A stretch of 64,000 nt of DNA, taken from the NCBI RefSeq assembly GCF_002160305.1, contig NZ_NFKI01000013.1, forward strand, positions 1 to 64,000, in the 5' to 3' direction. The notes beneath the pieces are model-generated. The model was not told the DNA's origin. It did not search any database and saw only the letters and a program-made list of their open reading frames with translations. Below are positions 15,554-23,743 of the stretch, one piece after another. The first letter of the stretch is position 1, and each line of letters begins with the position of its first letter. The stretch comes from Pseudoflavonifractor sp. An184. Lineage in GTDB: Bacteria; Bacillota; Clostridia; Oscillospirales; Oscillospiraceae. The position numbers and the translations under genes are program-made.

Positions 15554-16168
15554 ATGAAGGTAAAAATGATGCAGGTGGGACCCATCGGCACCAACTGCTA
15601 TATTCTGGAGGACGACAAGACCAACAAGGCCGCCGTCATCGACCCGGGCGACGAGGCGGACAAGATCGCCCAGGTGCTTCAAAAGGACGGGGCGGAGGTG
15701 GAGTACATCCTCCTCACCCACGGCCACTACGACCACACCACCGGAGTGCCCGATCTGAAGAAGCGCTTCCCGGACGCCCAGGTGTATATCCACCAGGCGG
15801 ACGCCAACGGGGCCGGGTCCACCCTGTACCCACTGGCCGGGCAGGTGGCCGGTTTGAAGCACTACAAGGAGGGGGACAGTCTCACCCTGGGTTCCCTCAC
15901 CATCCAGGTGATGGAGACCCCGGGCCACTCCCCCGGCTCCGTCACCCTGCGGGTGGGGGACGTGCTCTTTACCGGGGACACCCTGTTCTGCGGCTCCTGC
16001 GGCCGCACCGACCTGCGGGGGGGCAGCTATGAGCAGATCATGGCCTCCCTCAAGCGGTTGGGAGAGCTGGAGGGGGACTTCCATGTGTGTCCCGGACACG
16101 ACCGGACCTCCACCCTGGAGCAGGAGCGGAGGTATAATCCGTTTTTGATGGAGGCTATGAGAGGGTAA
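15554..16168 (+). CDS. MBL-fold metallo-hydrolase (glyoxalase II-like)
   Basis: A 204-residue metallo-beta-lactamase-fold hydrolase. The metal-binding motif THGHYDH is at residues 55-61, with a later HSPGSV and GDTLFCGSCGRTDL (metal-bridging Asp) and a terminal VCPGHDRTST His. This matches the small glyoxalase II-like group found next to dtd and hemZ in clostridia; the substrate is not known, a thioester such as hydroxyacylglutathione being only the family default. The ATG follows 'GGGGGTAGATTTTT', a weak ribosome site. Confidence 0.88.
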   Translation: MKVKMMQVGPIGTNCYILEDDKTNKAAVIDPGDEADKIAQVLQKDGAEVEYILLTHGHYDHTTGVPDLKKRFPDAQVYIHQADANGAGSTLYPLAGQVAGLKHYKEGDSLTLGSLTIQVMETPGHSPGSVTLRVGDVLFTGDTLFCGSCGRTDLRGGSYEQIMASLKRLGELEGDFHVCPGHDRTSTLEQERRYNPFLMEAMRG

Positions 16169-16169
16169 G

Positions 16170-16900
16170 CCTTTTTGCAGGGTTTCGCCCTGCGGGGCGA
16201 GTGACTTTCTCAGCGATGAGAAAGTCACCAAAGAATCGCCGGGGGACGCGGCCGGTGGACTACGGCTCCGCTGACGCTCCGCCTAGGTCCACAGGACCGC
16301 TTACCCCCGGTCCCCCCATTACGGGGAACGCGTACCTGCTGGATTTTGCAGAATTACCGGCGCGCAAAATCTGAGTGACACTCTAAATTCCTGCCGGGCC
16401 ACTGGGCCCTGGGTGGGTGGAAAATGAGAGCTGGTGCGGTTCTACTTCCGCGCCTGACCCGGCCGAGCAAACGCTCCGGGTTTGATTTCCACCGTAGGGG
16501 CGGCCTTTGGCCGCCTGCGGGCGCGCACAGCGCGCCCCTACTGCAACCGGTTCGGTTATGCCGTAGGGGAGGGGACGACTCCCCTTATCAAGGGGAGATG
16601 TCGAGCGCAGCGAGACAGAGGGGATAGGGATTTGCCCCTCCCGCAATGCCTCCCCCTTTAGGGGAGGGTGGCTGGCCGAAGGCCGAGAGAAGCCACCCTG
16701 GGGTGTGCCCCCGCCGCCGAATTGGGATGGCATCCGTAGGGGCGACTCTTGCGGTCGTCCGTAAGCCTTCCCCCCGTCAGGGGGAAATGGCCGAAGGCCA
16801 AAGGGGGTAGGGACAGGCGCCCCCGAAGGGGGCGGATGAGGGTGCCCACCGGGAATTGCCCGGCTCTTTCGTAGGGGCGGCACACCTGAGCCGCCCTCTG
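16170..16900. repeat. Composite intergenic repeat region, left flank of the XRE cassette
   Basis: More than 700 bp without a gene. It holds the 'TTTTGCAGGGTTTCGCCCTG' module with stem GTGACTTTCT-cagcgatg-AGAAAGTCAC (16173-16230); 'GGACGCGGCCGGTGGACTAC' to 'CATTACGGGG' (16244-16326); 'CCGGCGCGCAAAATCTGAGTG' to 'GGGCCACTGGGCCCTGGG' (16358-16415); GTAGGGGCGG hairpins (16495-16545); a CTCCCC/GGGGAG repeat with TCGAGC-GCA-GCGAGA stem (16578-16628); a CTCCCCCTTTAGGGGAGGG repeat (16649-16690); and a nested CTTCCCC repeat (16763-16846). Parts of 16436-16735 recur in inverted orientation at 17627-17905. Confidence 0.8.
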
Positions 16901-16936
16901 GGGAAGCTCCGGTCGCTTCGGCAGGGCGCGCGCCCT

Positions 16937-17206
16937 TTACCTCTCCCCCAGCAGCCCCTCCAGGATCTCCCGGCGGAGATTCAGACCGAACAGATAATAC
17001 GCCCGGCTCTCCCAGCCGCAGTATTGATTCAGCCGGTCTTCAAAGGTAAAATACCACTGGCGGCCCATGGTCTCCTCCAGCTCCTGGGCCAGCGCGTAAT
17101 ATTCCTCCCGGGCCTGGATATATTCCGGGATGCTCTCGCAGAATCGGCAGACTTGTTCCGGAAGTTCGGGGTTGTCGAAGAAAATACTGTGAAGCAGACA
17201 GTTCAT
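16937..17206 (-). CDS. Small protein, possibly DUF6809-like
   Basis: An 89-residue protein (MNCLLHSIFFDNPELPEQVC at the N-terminus). The start at 17206 is chosen because GGAGGG precedes it and a longer reading would run through the promoter. Sequence pattern (short N-terminal 'LL..I...N....E', central Glu-rich helix, C-terminal helix ending RREILEGLLGER) resembles the small DUF6809 proteins of clostridia, but I am not certain. It is divergently transcribed from an XRE regulator and has a perfect consensus promoter inside a long palindrome, so it is probably repressed by that regulator. Confidence 0.6.
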   Translation of the reverse strand: MNCLLHSIFFDNPELPEQVCRFCESIPEYIQAREEYYALAQELEETMGRQWYFTFEDRLNQYCGWESRAYYLFGLNLRREILEGLLGER

Positions 17207-17222
17207 CCTATATCCCTCCAAT

Positions 17223-17272
17223 ATGCAACTTTTGGTCATATTCATTATATACGACCACAAGTTGCATGTCAA
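17223..17272. promoter_or_regulatory. Palindromic operator overlapping a perfect consensus promoter
   Basis: Two 15-nt arms, ATGCAACTTTTGGTC (17223-17237) and GACCACAAGTTGCAT (17253-17267), match at 14 of 15 positions with a 15-nt spacer. On the minus strand the -35 TTGACA (17272-17267) and -10 TATAAT (17249-17244) have a 17-nt spacer, so the right arm fills the promoter spacer. The -10 falls between the two arms. The likely binder is the XRE protein encoded at 17291. Confidence 0.85.
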
Positions 17273-17290
17273 GAAGGAGTGTTCTTTTCC

Positions 17291-17512
17291 ATGCCTGATT
17301 TATCTGAGCGTCTCCGCATTTTGCGGAAAGAAAAGGGATTGACGCAACAAGAGGTTGGTGACACTCTTGGAAAATCCCTGCGGGCCTATCAATACTATGA
17401 ATCCGGCACGCGCCGCCCAGAATATCCTCAACTCTTGGCCCTGGCTGACTTTTTTGACGTGAGCCTGGACTACCTCACCGGCCGCAGCGAGACCCGGGAG
17501 CGGATGCCGTAG
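17291..17512 (+). CDS. XRE-family transcriptional regulator
   Basis: A 73-residue Cro/CI-type helix-turn-helix protein that is almost only DNA-binding domain: LRKEKGLTQQEVGDTLGKSL, then RAYQYYESGTRRPEYPQLLA and FDVSLDYLTGRS. The ATG at 17291 is preceded by AAGGAGTG. It probably binds the palindrome at 17223-17267 and represses the divergent small gene, and perhaps itself. The pair is flanked by inverted copies of the same intergenic repeats. Confidence 0.85.
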   Translation: MPDLSERLRILRKEKGLTQQEVGDTLGKSLRAYQYYESGTRRPEYPQLLALADFFDVSLDYLTGRSETRERMP

Positions 17513-17516
17513 GACC

Positions 17517-17945
17517 TGTGTAGGCGGGCGGCCGCAGGGGTCGCCCCTACAAAAATACAAAAGCCTGTCCGGTGAACGCCGTAGGGGCCGGTCCCAGACC
17601 GGCCCGCCGGTTAACGGATTGCGTTTCGAACTACGGCGGCGGGGGCACACCCCAGGGTGGCTTCTCTCGGCCTTCGGCCGATTCACCTTCAGCCCCCGCC
17701 CTACGGTATTCTTCTGACAATGCTTGCTCCGTAGACTGCCCCTCTCCTACGGTATAACCGAAACGGTTGCGTAGTAGGGGCGCGCTGTGCGCGCCCGCGG
17801 GCGGCCAAAGGCCGCCCCTACGGCGGAAACGAACCCGGAGCGTTGGCTCGGCAAAGCCAGGCGCAGGAGTGGAACCGCACCATTTAAAATTCTCCGCCAA
17901 GTCGGCCCCCAGGGGGAAGGCTAAAAATAGGGAGGCGGCGAAACT
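17517..17945. repeat. Composite intergenic repeat region, right flank of the XRE cassette
   Basis: No gene. It holds GTAGGGG-type hairpins (17521-17553, 17580-17612), then modules in reverse orientation relative to 16436-16735: 'GGCGGGGGCACACCCCAGGG' (17637-17656), 'TCTCGGCCTTCGGCCGA' (17666-17682), 'TAACCGAAACGGTTGC' (17755-17770), the GCGCGC/GGCCGCCC hairpins (17775-17822), 'GAACCCGGAGCGTTGGCTCG' (17831-17850), and a reversed CTTCCCC end (17905-17930). Confidence 0.75.
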
Positions 17946-17975
17946 CCCCAAAAAAACAATTCAAGTGGTACTGTT

Positions 17976-19478
17976 ATGAAGCTGTATTTTGAAATTCCCA
18001 ACTACAACTGGCAGCCGGAGCGCTACAAATACTCGGTGGAGCAGATGATGCTCATGCTGTTCCCCGGGGAGCGCCCGGAGTACCCGGAGGGGTACGCCCC
18101 CTCCGGCAACGAGGCGGTTTTTTCTCTGGACCGGAAGCCGGACCGGACGGCGGTGACCGCCCGGGTCACCCGCCCCGAGGGGACCGCCCAGGGAGAGACC
18201 CAGGTGGAGAGCCGCCTTCTGGACGAGGCCCCGGAGCGGGTGTACCACACCCTCCAGCACGCCCTGAAGATGGCCTTCTACCAGGCGGGGACCGCCGTGC
18301 TGGGCCAGGAGCCCCCCTGGGGGGCCCTCACCGGGGTGCGCCCGGTGAAGCTGCCCACCCGTTGCATGCTGGCGGGGGGCACGCCCGAGCAGGCCCAGGC
18401 CGAGCTGGAGGGGGAGTACCGGGTCTCCCCCCTCCGGGCCAAGCTGGCGGTGGACTGCGCCCAGGCCAGCCTGGCGGTGGACCGGGAGGTACGGGAGGAC
18501 CAGGTGTCCCTGTACATCGGGATTCCCTTCTGTCCCACCCGGTGCGCCTACTGCTCCTTTGTGTCCGCCGACGTGGGCCGGACCCTGAAGCTGGTGGAGC
18601 CCTATCTGGAGGCGGTGCTGGAGGAGGTGGAATATACCGGCCGGGTTTTGAGGGAGAGCGGCCTGTCCATCCACTCCCTGTATGTGGGGGGCGGCACCCC
18701 CACCACCCTGTCCGCCGGACAGCTGGAGCGGCTGTTTTCCTCCGCCCGGGCGCATCTCCCCCTGGAAACCTGCGTAGAGTATACCGTGGAGGCGGGCCGC
18801 CCGGACACCATCACCCGGGAGAAGCTGGAGGTCTTGCGGGACCAGGGGGTGGAGCGCATATCCATCAACCCCCAGACCCTGGAGGACGAGGTGCTTGCCG
18901 CCATCGGACGGAAACACTCCGCCCAAGACATTCTGGATGCCTACGCCCTGGCCCGGGAGGTGGGCTTCGACTCCATCAACATGGACCTGATCGCCGGCCT
19001 GCCCCGGGACTCCTTTGAGGGGTTCCGCCGCTCCCTGGAGGGGGTGCTGGCCCTGCGTCCGGAGAATGTCACCGTCCACACCCTGGCCCTGAAGAAGGGT
19101 TCCCGGCTGATGGAGGAGGGCGGCGCTCTCCCCAGCGGGGAGGAGACCGCCCGCATGCTGGACTTCTCCCGGGACACGCTGCGGGAGGCGGGCTTCCTGC
19201 CCTATTACCTGTACCGGCAGAAGTACATGTCCGGCTCGTTGGAAAACGTGGGCTGGTGTCTCCCCGGCAAGGAGAGCGTCTATAATATCATCATGATGGA
19301 GGAGCTGCAGACGGTGGTCTCCATCGGAGGCGGCGGGGTCACCAAGCTGGTGGACCGGAAAAACGGGCGGATCGTCCGCCTGCCCAACCCCAAGTACCCC
19401 CACGACTACCTGTCCTCCCGGGACAAGATTCTGGCCCAGAAGGACGAAATCGCGGCCTTTTACCGGGACCGGACTTAG
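17976..19478 (+). CDS. hemZ: Oxygen-independent coproporphyrinogen dehydrogenase HemZ
   Basis: A 500-residue radical SAM protein of the HemN/HemZ group. The 4Fe-4S motif CPTRCAYC lies in IGIPFCPTRCAYCSFVS near residue 180, after an about 170-residue N-terminal extension typical of HemZ. GGGTPTTLSAGQLERLF and the TIM-barrel continuation RISINPQTLEDEVLAAIGRK follow. HemZ is annotated as an oxygen-independent coproporphyrinogen III oxidase; in heme-poor clostridia its true substrate is open. The ATG at 17976 has no strong ribosome site before it. It closes the recJ-relA-dtd-MBL-hemZ gene order seen in clostridia. Confidence 0.92.
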   Translation: MKLYFEIPNYNWQPERYKYSVEQMMLMLFPGERPEYPEGYAPSGNEAVFSLDRKPDRTAVTARVTRPEGTAQGETQVESRLLDEAPERVYHTLQHALKMAFYQAGTAVLGQEPPWGALTGVRPVKLPTRCMLAGGTPEQAQAELEGEYRVSPLRAKLAVDCAQASLAVDREVREDQVSLYIGIPFCPTRCAYCSFVSADVGRTLKLVEPYLEAVLEEVEYTGRVLRESGLSIHSLYVGGGTPTTLSAGQLERLFSSARAHLPLETCVEYTVEAGRPDTITREKLEVLRDQGVERISINPQTLEDEVLAAIGRKHSAQDILDAYALAREVGFDSINMDLIAGLPRDSFEGFRRSLEGVLALRPENVTVHTLALKKGSRLMEEGGALPSGEETARMLDFSRDTLREAGFLPYYLYRQKYMSGSLENVGWCLPGKESVYNIIMMEELQTVVSIGGGGVTKLVDRKNGRIVRLPNPKYPHDYLSSRDKILAQKDEIAAFYRDRT

Positions 19479-19551
19479 GCCCTGCTTGACATGTCAACAT
19501 GCCCAGAGCGCGGATTTGAACACAGCCGATTGACAGAAAGGAGTTTTTCCC

Positions 19552-20490
19552 ATGGCTTATCAACTGCAGGAGATCAACCGCCGCATCCAGACGGACGTCC
19601 AGGAGTTCCTGGCCGAGTGCGACGACAACTACGCCCAGCGGGTGTCCCTGGCCGCGGATAAAATCCTCACCAATCTGGAACACAGCCCCATCGTGCTCCT
19701 CTCCGGCCCCTCCGGCTCCGGAAAGACCACCACCGCCATGAAAATCGCCGAGGAGCTCCAGCGCCGGGGGGTCAACACCCACGCGGTGGCGATGGACAAC
19801 TACTTTCATACCATCAACCCCCGCACCGCTCCCCGGACCCCGGAGGGGGACATCGACTACGAATCCCCCCTGTGCCTGGATATGGAGCTGCTGGACCGGC
19901 ACTTCACCGCCCTGTCCAAAGGGGAGGAGATCTGGATTCCGAAGTATGAGTTTGCCCGGCATATGCGCAATGACAGCCGGGCCACTCCCCTGAAGCTGGG
20001 CAAGAATGAGATCGTGGTGTTCGAGGGCATCCACGCCCTCAACAACGACATCGCCGGCCGCCACCCGGAGGCCACCAAGCTGTACATCTCCGCCCGGTCC
20101 AACGTCAACGAGGGCTCCGTCCTGCGCTTCAAGGGCACCTGGATGCGCCTGACCCGCCGGGCGGTGCGGGACTACAACTTCCGGGGCACCGATGTGGAGG
20201 ACACCCTGGAGATGTGGGCCAATGTGCGCCGGGGGGAGAAGCTGTACATCTCCCCCTACAAGAACCGGGCGGATATCATCTTCGACTCCTCCCTCCCCTA
20301 TGAGGTGTCGGTGATGAAGAATTACGCCCTGCCCCTTCTCCAGGCGGTGCCCGAGGAGAACGTGCGCCGCGCCGAGCTGCTGGAGCTCATCGAGGCCTTC
20401 CAGTACTTCGAGCCCATCGCCCCGGAGCTGGTGGATCAAGACTCCCTCCTCCGGGAGTTCATCGGCGGCGGCAGCTACCACTACTCCTGA
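19552..20490 (+). CDS. Uridine-kinase-like nucleoside kinase
   Basis: A 312-residue P-loop kinase. The Walker A GPSGSGKTT is at about residues 50-58, followed by VAMDNYFHTINPRTAPRTPE (substrate-binding aspartate) and IVVFEGIHALNN (Walker B-like), all typical of the phosphoribulokinase/uridine kinase family. The size fits the clostridial 'nucleoside kinase' group rather than Udk (about 210). It would phosphorylate a nucleoside such as uridine or cytidine in salvage. AAAGGAG precedes the ATG. It lies 73 nt after hemZ. Confidence 0.88.
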   Translation: MAYQLQEINRRIQTDVQEFLAECDDNYAQRVSLAADKILTNLEHSPIVLLSGPSGSGKTTTAMKIAEELQRRGVNTHAVAMDNYFHTINPRTAPRTPEGDIDYESPLCLDMELLDRHFTALSKGEEIWIPKYEFARHMRNDSRATPLKLGKNEIVVFEGIHALNNDIAGRHPEATKLYISARSNVNEGSVLRFKGTWMRLTRRAVRDYNFRGTDVEDTLEMWANVRRGEKLYISPYKNRADIIFDSSLPYEVSVMKNYALPLLQAVPEENVRRAELLELIEAFQYFEPIAPELVDQDSLLREFIGGGSYHYS

Positions 20491-20549
20491 TCCATCTGTT
20501 GGGGCGGCCAGCGGCCGCCCAACAAAGAACGAGAAACTAAGGTGATACC

Positions 20550-22433
20550 ATGACAGGACCAACCATTTTTGACTCCCGGGACATCCGGTATAAGGACCCC
20601 TATGGGGCGGTGGCCTCGGGGACCAAGGTGACGCTGACGCTGCGCCCTCCGCGGGCGGAGGGCTACTCCTGGGCCCGCCTGTCCGCCCGCTTTGAATTCT
20701 GGGCGGATGAGACGGCGGAGATCCCCATGCCCTGGTCCGGCCTGGACGGGGACCGGGACGTGTTCACCTGCGTGCTGGATACCGTGGACTATGTGGGCTT
20801 GGTGTGGTATACCTTCACCCTGGAGCGGCTGGACGGCAAAAAGGGGGAGCAGCTGGGCCCCTTCCAGCTCACGGTGTACGACGGCGGCGAGGCGGTCCCC
20901 GCCTGGTTTGGGGAGGGGATGACCTATCAGATCTTCCCCGACCGGTTCCGCCGTCTCCGGGTCCCCGACCCCAAGGGGATGGTGGGAGGGCGGTGGGTAC
21001 ACGCCGCCTGGCAGGACGAGCCGGAGTACCGCCCCGACCACAGCGGGGAGATCCGCAACCGGGACTTCTTCGGGGGCAGCTTGCAGGGGGTGGAGGAAAA
21101 GCTGGACTACCTCCACAGCCTGGGGGTGCGCACCCTGTACTTCTGCCCCATCTTTGAGGCGGCGGAGAACCACCGGTACGGCACCGCCGATTACCGCGCC
21201 ATCGACCCCATGCTGGGCACCGAGGAGGACTTCTCCCGCCTGTGCCGGGAGGCCCACCGCCGGGATATGCGGGTGATGCTGGACGGGGTGTTCAACCACA
21301 CCGGCTTCGTGAGCCGCTATTTCAACGGGGACGGCTTCTACCCGGAGCTGGGGGCCCACCAGAGCCAGGACTCCCCCTACTACTCCTGGTACAACTTCTA
21401 TCAGTGGCCCGACCAGTACGAGAGCTGGTGGGGCATCTACTCCCTCCCCTCCATGAACGAGCACGACCCCGCCTACCGGGAGTTCATCTTCGGCGGAGAG
21501 GACTCGGTGGTCCGCCGGTGGCTCCGGGCCGGAGCGGACGGCTGGCGGCTGGATGTGGCCGACGAGCTCCCCGACGACTTTGTGGCCGGCATCCACGCCG
21601 CCGCCCGGGCGGAGAAGCCCGACGCGGTGGTCATCGGCGAGGTGTGGGAGGACGGCTCCACCAAGGTGGCCTATGGGGTGCGCCGGAAGCACATCCTGGG
21701 CAGGCACTGCGACGGCCTGATGAACTACCCCTTCCGGGGGGCCGCTCTGGACTACCTGCGGGGGGGCGACGCGGCGGACTTCATGGAGACCATGGAGACC
21801 CTGCGGGAGAACTACCCCCCCTTCGCCTACTACTCGGCCATGAACTCCCTGGGCACCCACGACACCCCCCGCATCCTCACCCTCCTGGGGGTGGGCAGCG
21901 AGTGCCGGGAGCGCTCCCGAGAGTGGCGGGCCAGCTTCCGCATGGAGGCCGACCAGCGCCGCCGGGGCAAGGAGCTGCTGAAGCTGGGGGCCGCCCTGCT
22001 GTTTGCCTTCCCCGGCTCCCCCACGGTGTACTATGGGGACGAGGCGGGGATGGAGGGCTTTGAGGACCCCTTCAACCGCCGCACCTTCCCCTGGGGGAGA
22101 GAGGACTATGAGTTGCTGGGCTGGTTCACCCGCCTGGGCCACCTGCGGCAGGAGTCCCCCGCCCTGCGCCGGGGGGACATCCGCTACCGGGCGGCCCAGG
22201 GTCCCCTGCTGGCCTTCACCCGGTCGGCGGAGGGGGAGACCATCCTGGCCGCCTTCAACACCGGAGGCGAGTCCGCCGAGCTGCGTCTGGAGGACGCGGA
22301 GCGCATCGAGCTCCTCCTGGGGTCGGCCCGGTTTCAGATCTCCGCCCAGGGGCATGTGCTCACCCTGCCCCCCCGGACCGGCAGCCTGCTGAAGCTGTCT
22401 GTGGGCAGCGACGGCCCGCAGGAGCCGGACTGA
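20550..22433 (+). CDS. GH13 alpha-glucan hydrolase (neopullulanase/cyclomaltodextrinase type)
   Basis: A 627-residue glycoside hydrolase family 13 enzyme acting on alpha-1,4-linked glucans. An N-terminal beta-sandwich (about 1-120) precedes the barrel. Catalytic regions are all present: MLDGVFNHTG (region I), DGWRLDVADELP (region II, nucleophile Asp), VVIGEVWEDG (region III, acid/base Glu) and SLGTHDTPR (region IV). There is no signal peptide, so it acts inside the cell on imported maltodextrins or glycogen. A C-terminal beta domain follows. No transporter lies beside it. It starts 59 nt after the nucleoside kinase. Confidence 0.93.
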   Translation: MTGPTIFDSRDIRYKDPYGAVASGTKVTLTLRPPRAEGYSWARLSARFEFWADETAEIPMPWSGLDGDRDVFTCVLDTVDYVGLVWYTFTLERLDGKKGEQLGPFQLTVYDGGEAVPAWFGEGMTYQIFPDRFRRLRVPDPKGMVGGRWVHAAWQDEPEYRPDHSGEIRNRDFFGGSLQGVEEKLDYLHSLGVRTLYFCPIFEAAENHRYGTADYRAIDPMLGTEEDFSRLCREAHRRDMRVMLDGVFNHTGFVSRYFNGDGFYPELGAHQSQDSPYYSWYNFYQWPDQYESWWGIYSLPSMNEHDPAYREFIFGGEDSVVRRWLRAGADGWRLDVADELPDDFVAGIHAAARAEKPDAVVIGEVWEDGSTKVAYGVRRKHILGRHCDGLMNYPFRGAALDYLRGGDAADFMETMETLRENYPPFAYYSAMNSLGTHDTPRILTLLGVGSECRERSREWRASFRMEADQRRRGKELLKLGAALLFAFPGSPTVYYGDEAGMEGFEDPFNRRTFPWGREDYELLGWFTRLGHLRQESPALRRGDIRYRAAQGPLLAFTRSAEGETILAAFNTGGESAELRLEDAERIELLLGSARFQISAQGHVLTLPPRTGSLLKLSVGSDGPQEPD

Positions 22434-22524
22434 CCGGACAAATGCGGGCCTTTCCGGGAGCGGGCCGCTTGAAGGACCGCTCCCTCTGCTCCAAATTTCA
22501 TTTTTCTTACTCTTTAGAACAGAA

Positions 22525-22803
22525 GGGGGCACGACCTGGGTCGTGCCCCCTCAGGCTGTCGAAAAAGTCCAAGGACTTTTCCGACAGCCTGAAAAAATGC
22601 CGTTACTTTCCCGCCGCTGCGCGGTGGAAAAGTCCTCGCTGCGCTCGCTGAACGCCTTGCCCTACAAAGCATTCAGGGCATTTGATCCCACTCGAGGCGG
22701 GCTGCCGCCCCCTCGAGCTCCCCCGCCAATACTCGGGTGGATTCGTCTAAACAGAGGTTTTCCGACAAGCTGAGGGGGCACGACCTGGGTCGTGCCCCCT
22801 TTA
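22525..22803. repeat. TIR-bounded miniature element between two identical terminator hairpins
   Basis: The 26-nt hairpin with arms GGGGGCACGACC / GGTCGTGCCCCC occurs at 22525-22550 and again, identical, at 22774-22799, where it is followed by TTTATTTG. Between them lies a 223-nt element that begins TCAGGCTGTCGAAAAA and ends with the complement of TCAGCTTGTCGGAAAA, i.e. terminal inverted repeats matching at 13 of 16 positions. The body corresponds to 1-335 in inverted orientation. No coding sequence fits in it. Confidence 0.88.
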
Positions 22804-23243
22804 TTTGTATAAGGGGAGCCGCCCGCTAGGCGTGTGATTCCCAAAAGCCGGTGGGGAAGAATAAAAGACTCCTGTTAGGGCAAGCGTGCGGTCCACCAGA
22901 TGTGCAAAAATTGACAGGGAGGTATGATTCGTAATGGGAATGAGTGACATAAACCATTTATCTCACACAAGATGAAATTGCAAATACATGTGCACAGTCC
23001 CGCCGTATCTCCTGTGCCATCGTATTTACATTTCTTCCTGCCGGCCGCGCGCTCTCCTGGCAGCTCAGATCACCCACATGATGGTTTCCTATACTGCGTT
23101 CTTTTTTGCTGGGATGATGGCGGCTCGAGTAGTCCCACTGGAGTCCTGGTTGTGTGGGTCCCCCATTCTTTCACAGGGGCCGATGCGAACTCTTTTTGCT
23201 CAATCCAAAGTGTTATGCTGTATCGTGTAATTTGTCTGGGCAA
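22804..23243. other. Gene-poor stretch
   Basis: About 440 bp with no convincing gene. Short open frames exist on the plus strand but lack ribosome sites and family features. Base composition drops compared with the GH13 gene, and the last 60 bp contain TGTGA/TCACA palindromes described separately. It may hold decayed coding sequence; I cannot identify it. Confidence 0.5.
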
Positions 23244-23301
23244 TGTGATATTTTTCACACAAATCGCTTGACAGTCCTCTGGAAATGTGATATATTTCAC
23301 T
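23244..23301 (+). promoter_or_regulatory. Promoter with two TGTGA-N6-TCAC palindromes
   Basis: A strong sigma-A promoter: TTGACA (23268-23273), 17-nt spacer, TATATT (23291-23296). Palindrome one, TGTGA-TATTTT-TCACA, is at 23244-23259, just upstream of the -35. Palindrome two, TGTGA-TATATT-TCACT, is at 23286-23301 and its central six bases are exactly the -10. The centres are 42 bp apart, about four helical turns. It drives the DUF3796-XRE pair. Confidence 0.85.
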
Positions 23302-23389
23302 CATAAGATGTTAGAAATTTCTCACATCAAACTGTGCCGCCCCACTCCGGAGGCGGGATGGCGCAGACGCTTGGAAAGGAGTTTTTTCC

Positions 23390-23743
23390 ATGAAACATCC
23401 CTTTAACTACCTGGGACTGCTGTCCCTGCCCGCCCTGGCGGCCCTGCTGTACTTCCCAACCGGAAAGATCGACTTCATCGGTTTTCTGGGCTTCCTGGCC
23501 TTTTTCCGGTATTTTTGGGTGAATCCAGACGAGCTGTTCCTGCACACCCTGCGCCGCTCGGCCACCGCCGCCTACCTCATCCAGTGCGTCACTCTGGCCC
23601 CCTTCATGCTGGTGTTCTTTGCTCTGGACCCCCAGAGCAATCCGGTGGGGCCCGCCCTGGCCTCCAGCTTCGCTGTGGCGCTGATCTTCTTCTGCCTGCA
23701 CCACAGCTGGCTGGAGTGGAAGGAGATGAAGGAGGTCGCATGA
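23390..23743 (+). CDS. DUF3796-like membrane protein
   Basis: A 117-residue protein with about four hydrophobic segments (about 5-22, 28-43, 57-78, 88-105). The layout and the [12 protein letters not shown] stretch, ahead of an XRE regulator that overlaps its stop by ATGA, match the small DUF3796 membrane proteins that travel with YozG-type regulators in clostridia. AAAGGAG precedes the ATG. Function unknown; the pair may sense or respond to envelope conditions. Confidence 0.75.
   Translation: MKHPFNYLGLLSLPALAALLYFPTGKIDFIGFLGFLAFFRYFWVNPDELFLHTLRRSATAAYLIQCVTLAPFMLVFFALDPQSNPVGPALASSFAVALIFFCLHHSWLEWKEMKEVA

Noticed and set aside
22972-23271. Possible 80-100 codon genes in the gene-poor stretch
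   Set aside because: No ribosome site, Cys/His/Pro-rich composition and no recognisable motif; likely chance frames over regulatory DNA or decayed sequence.
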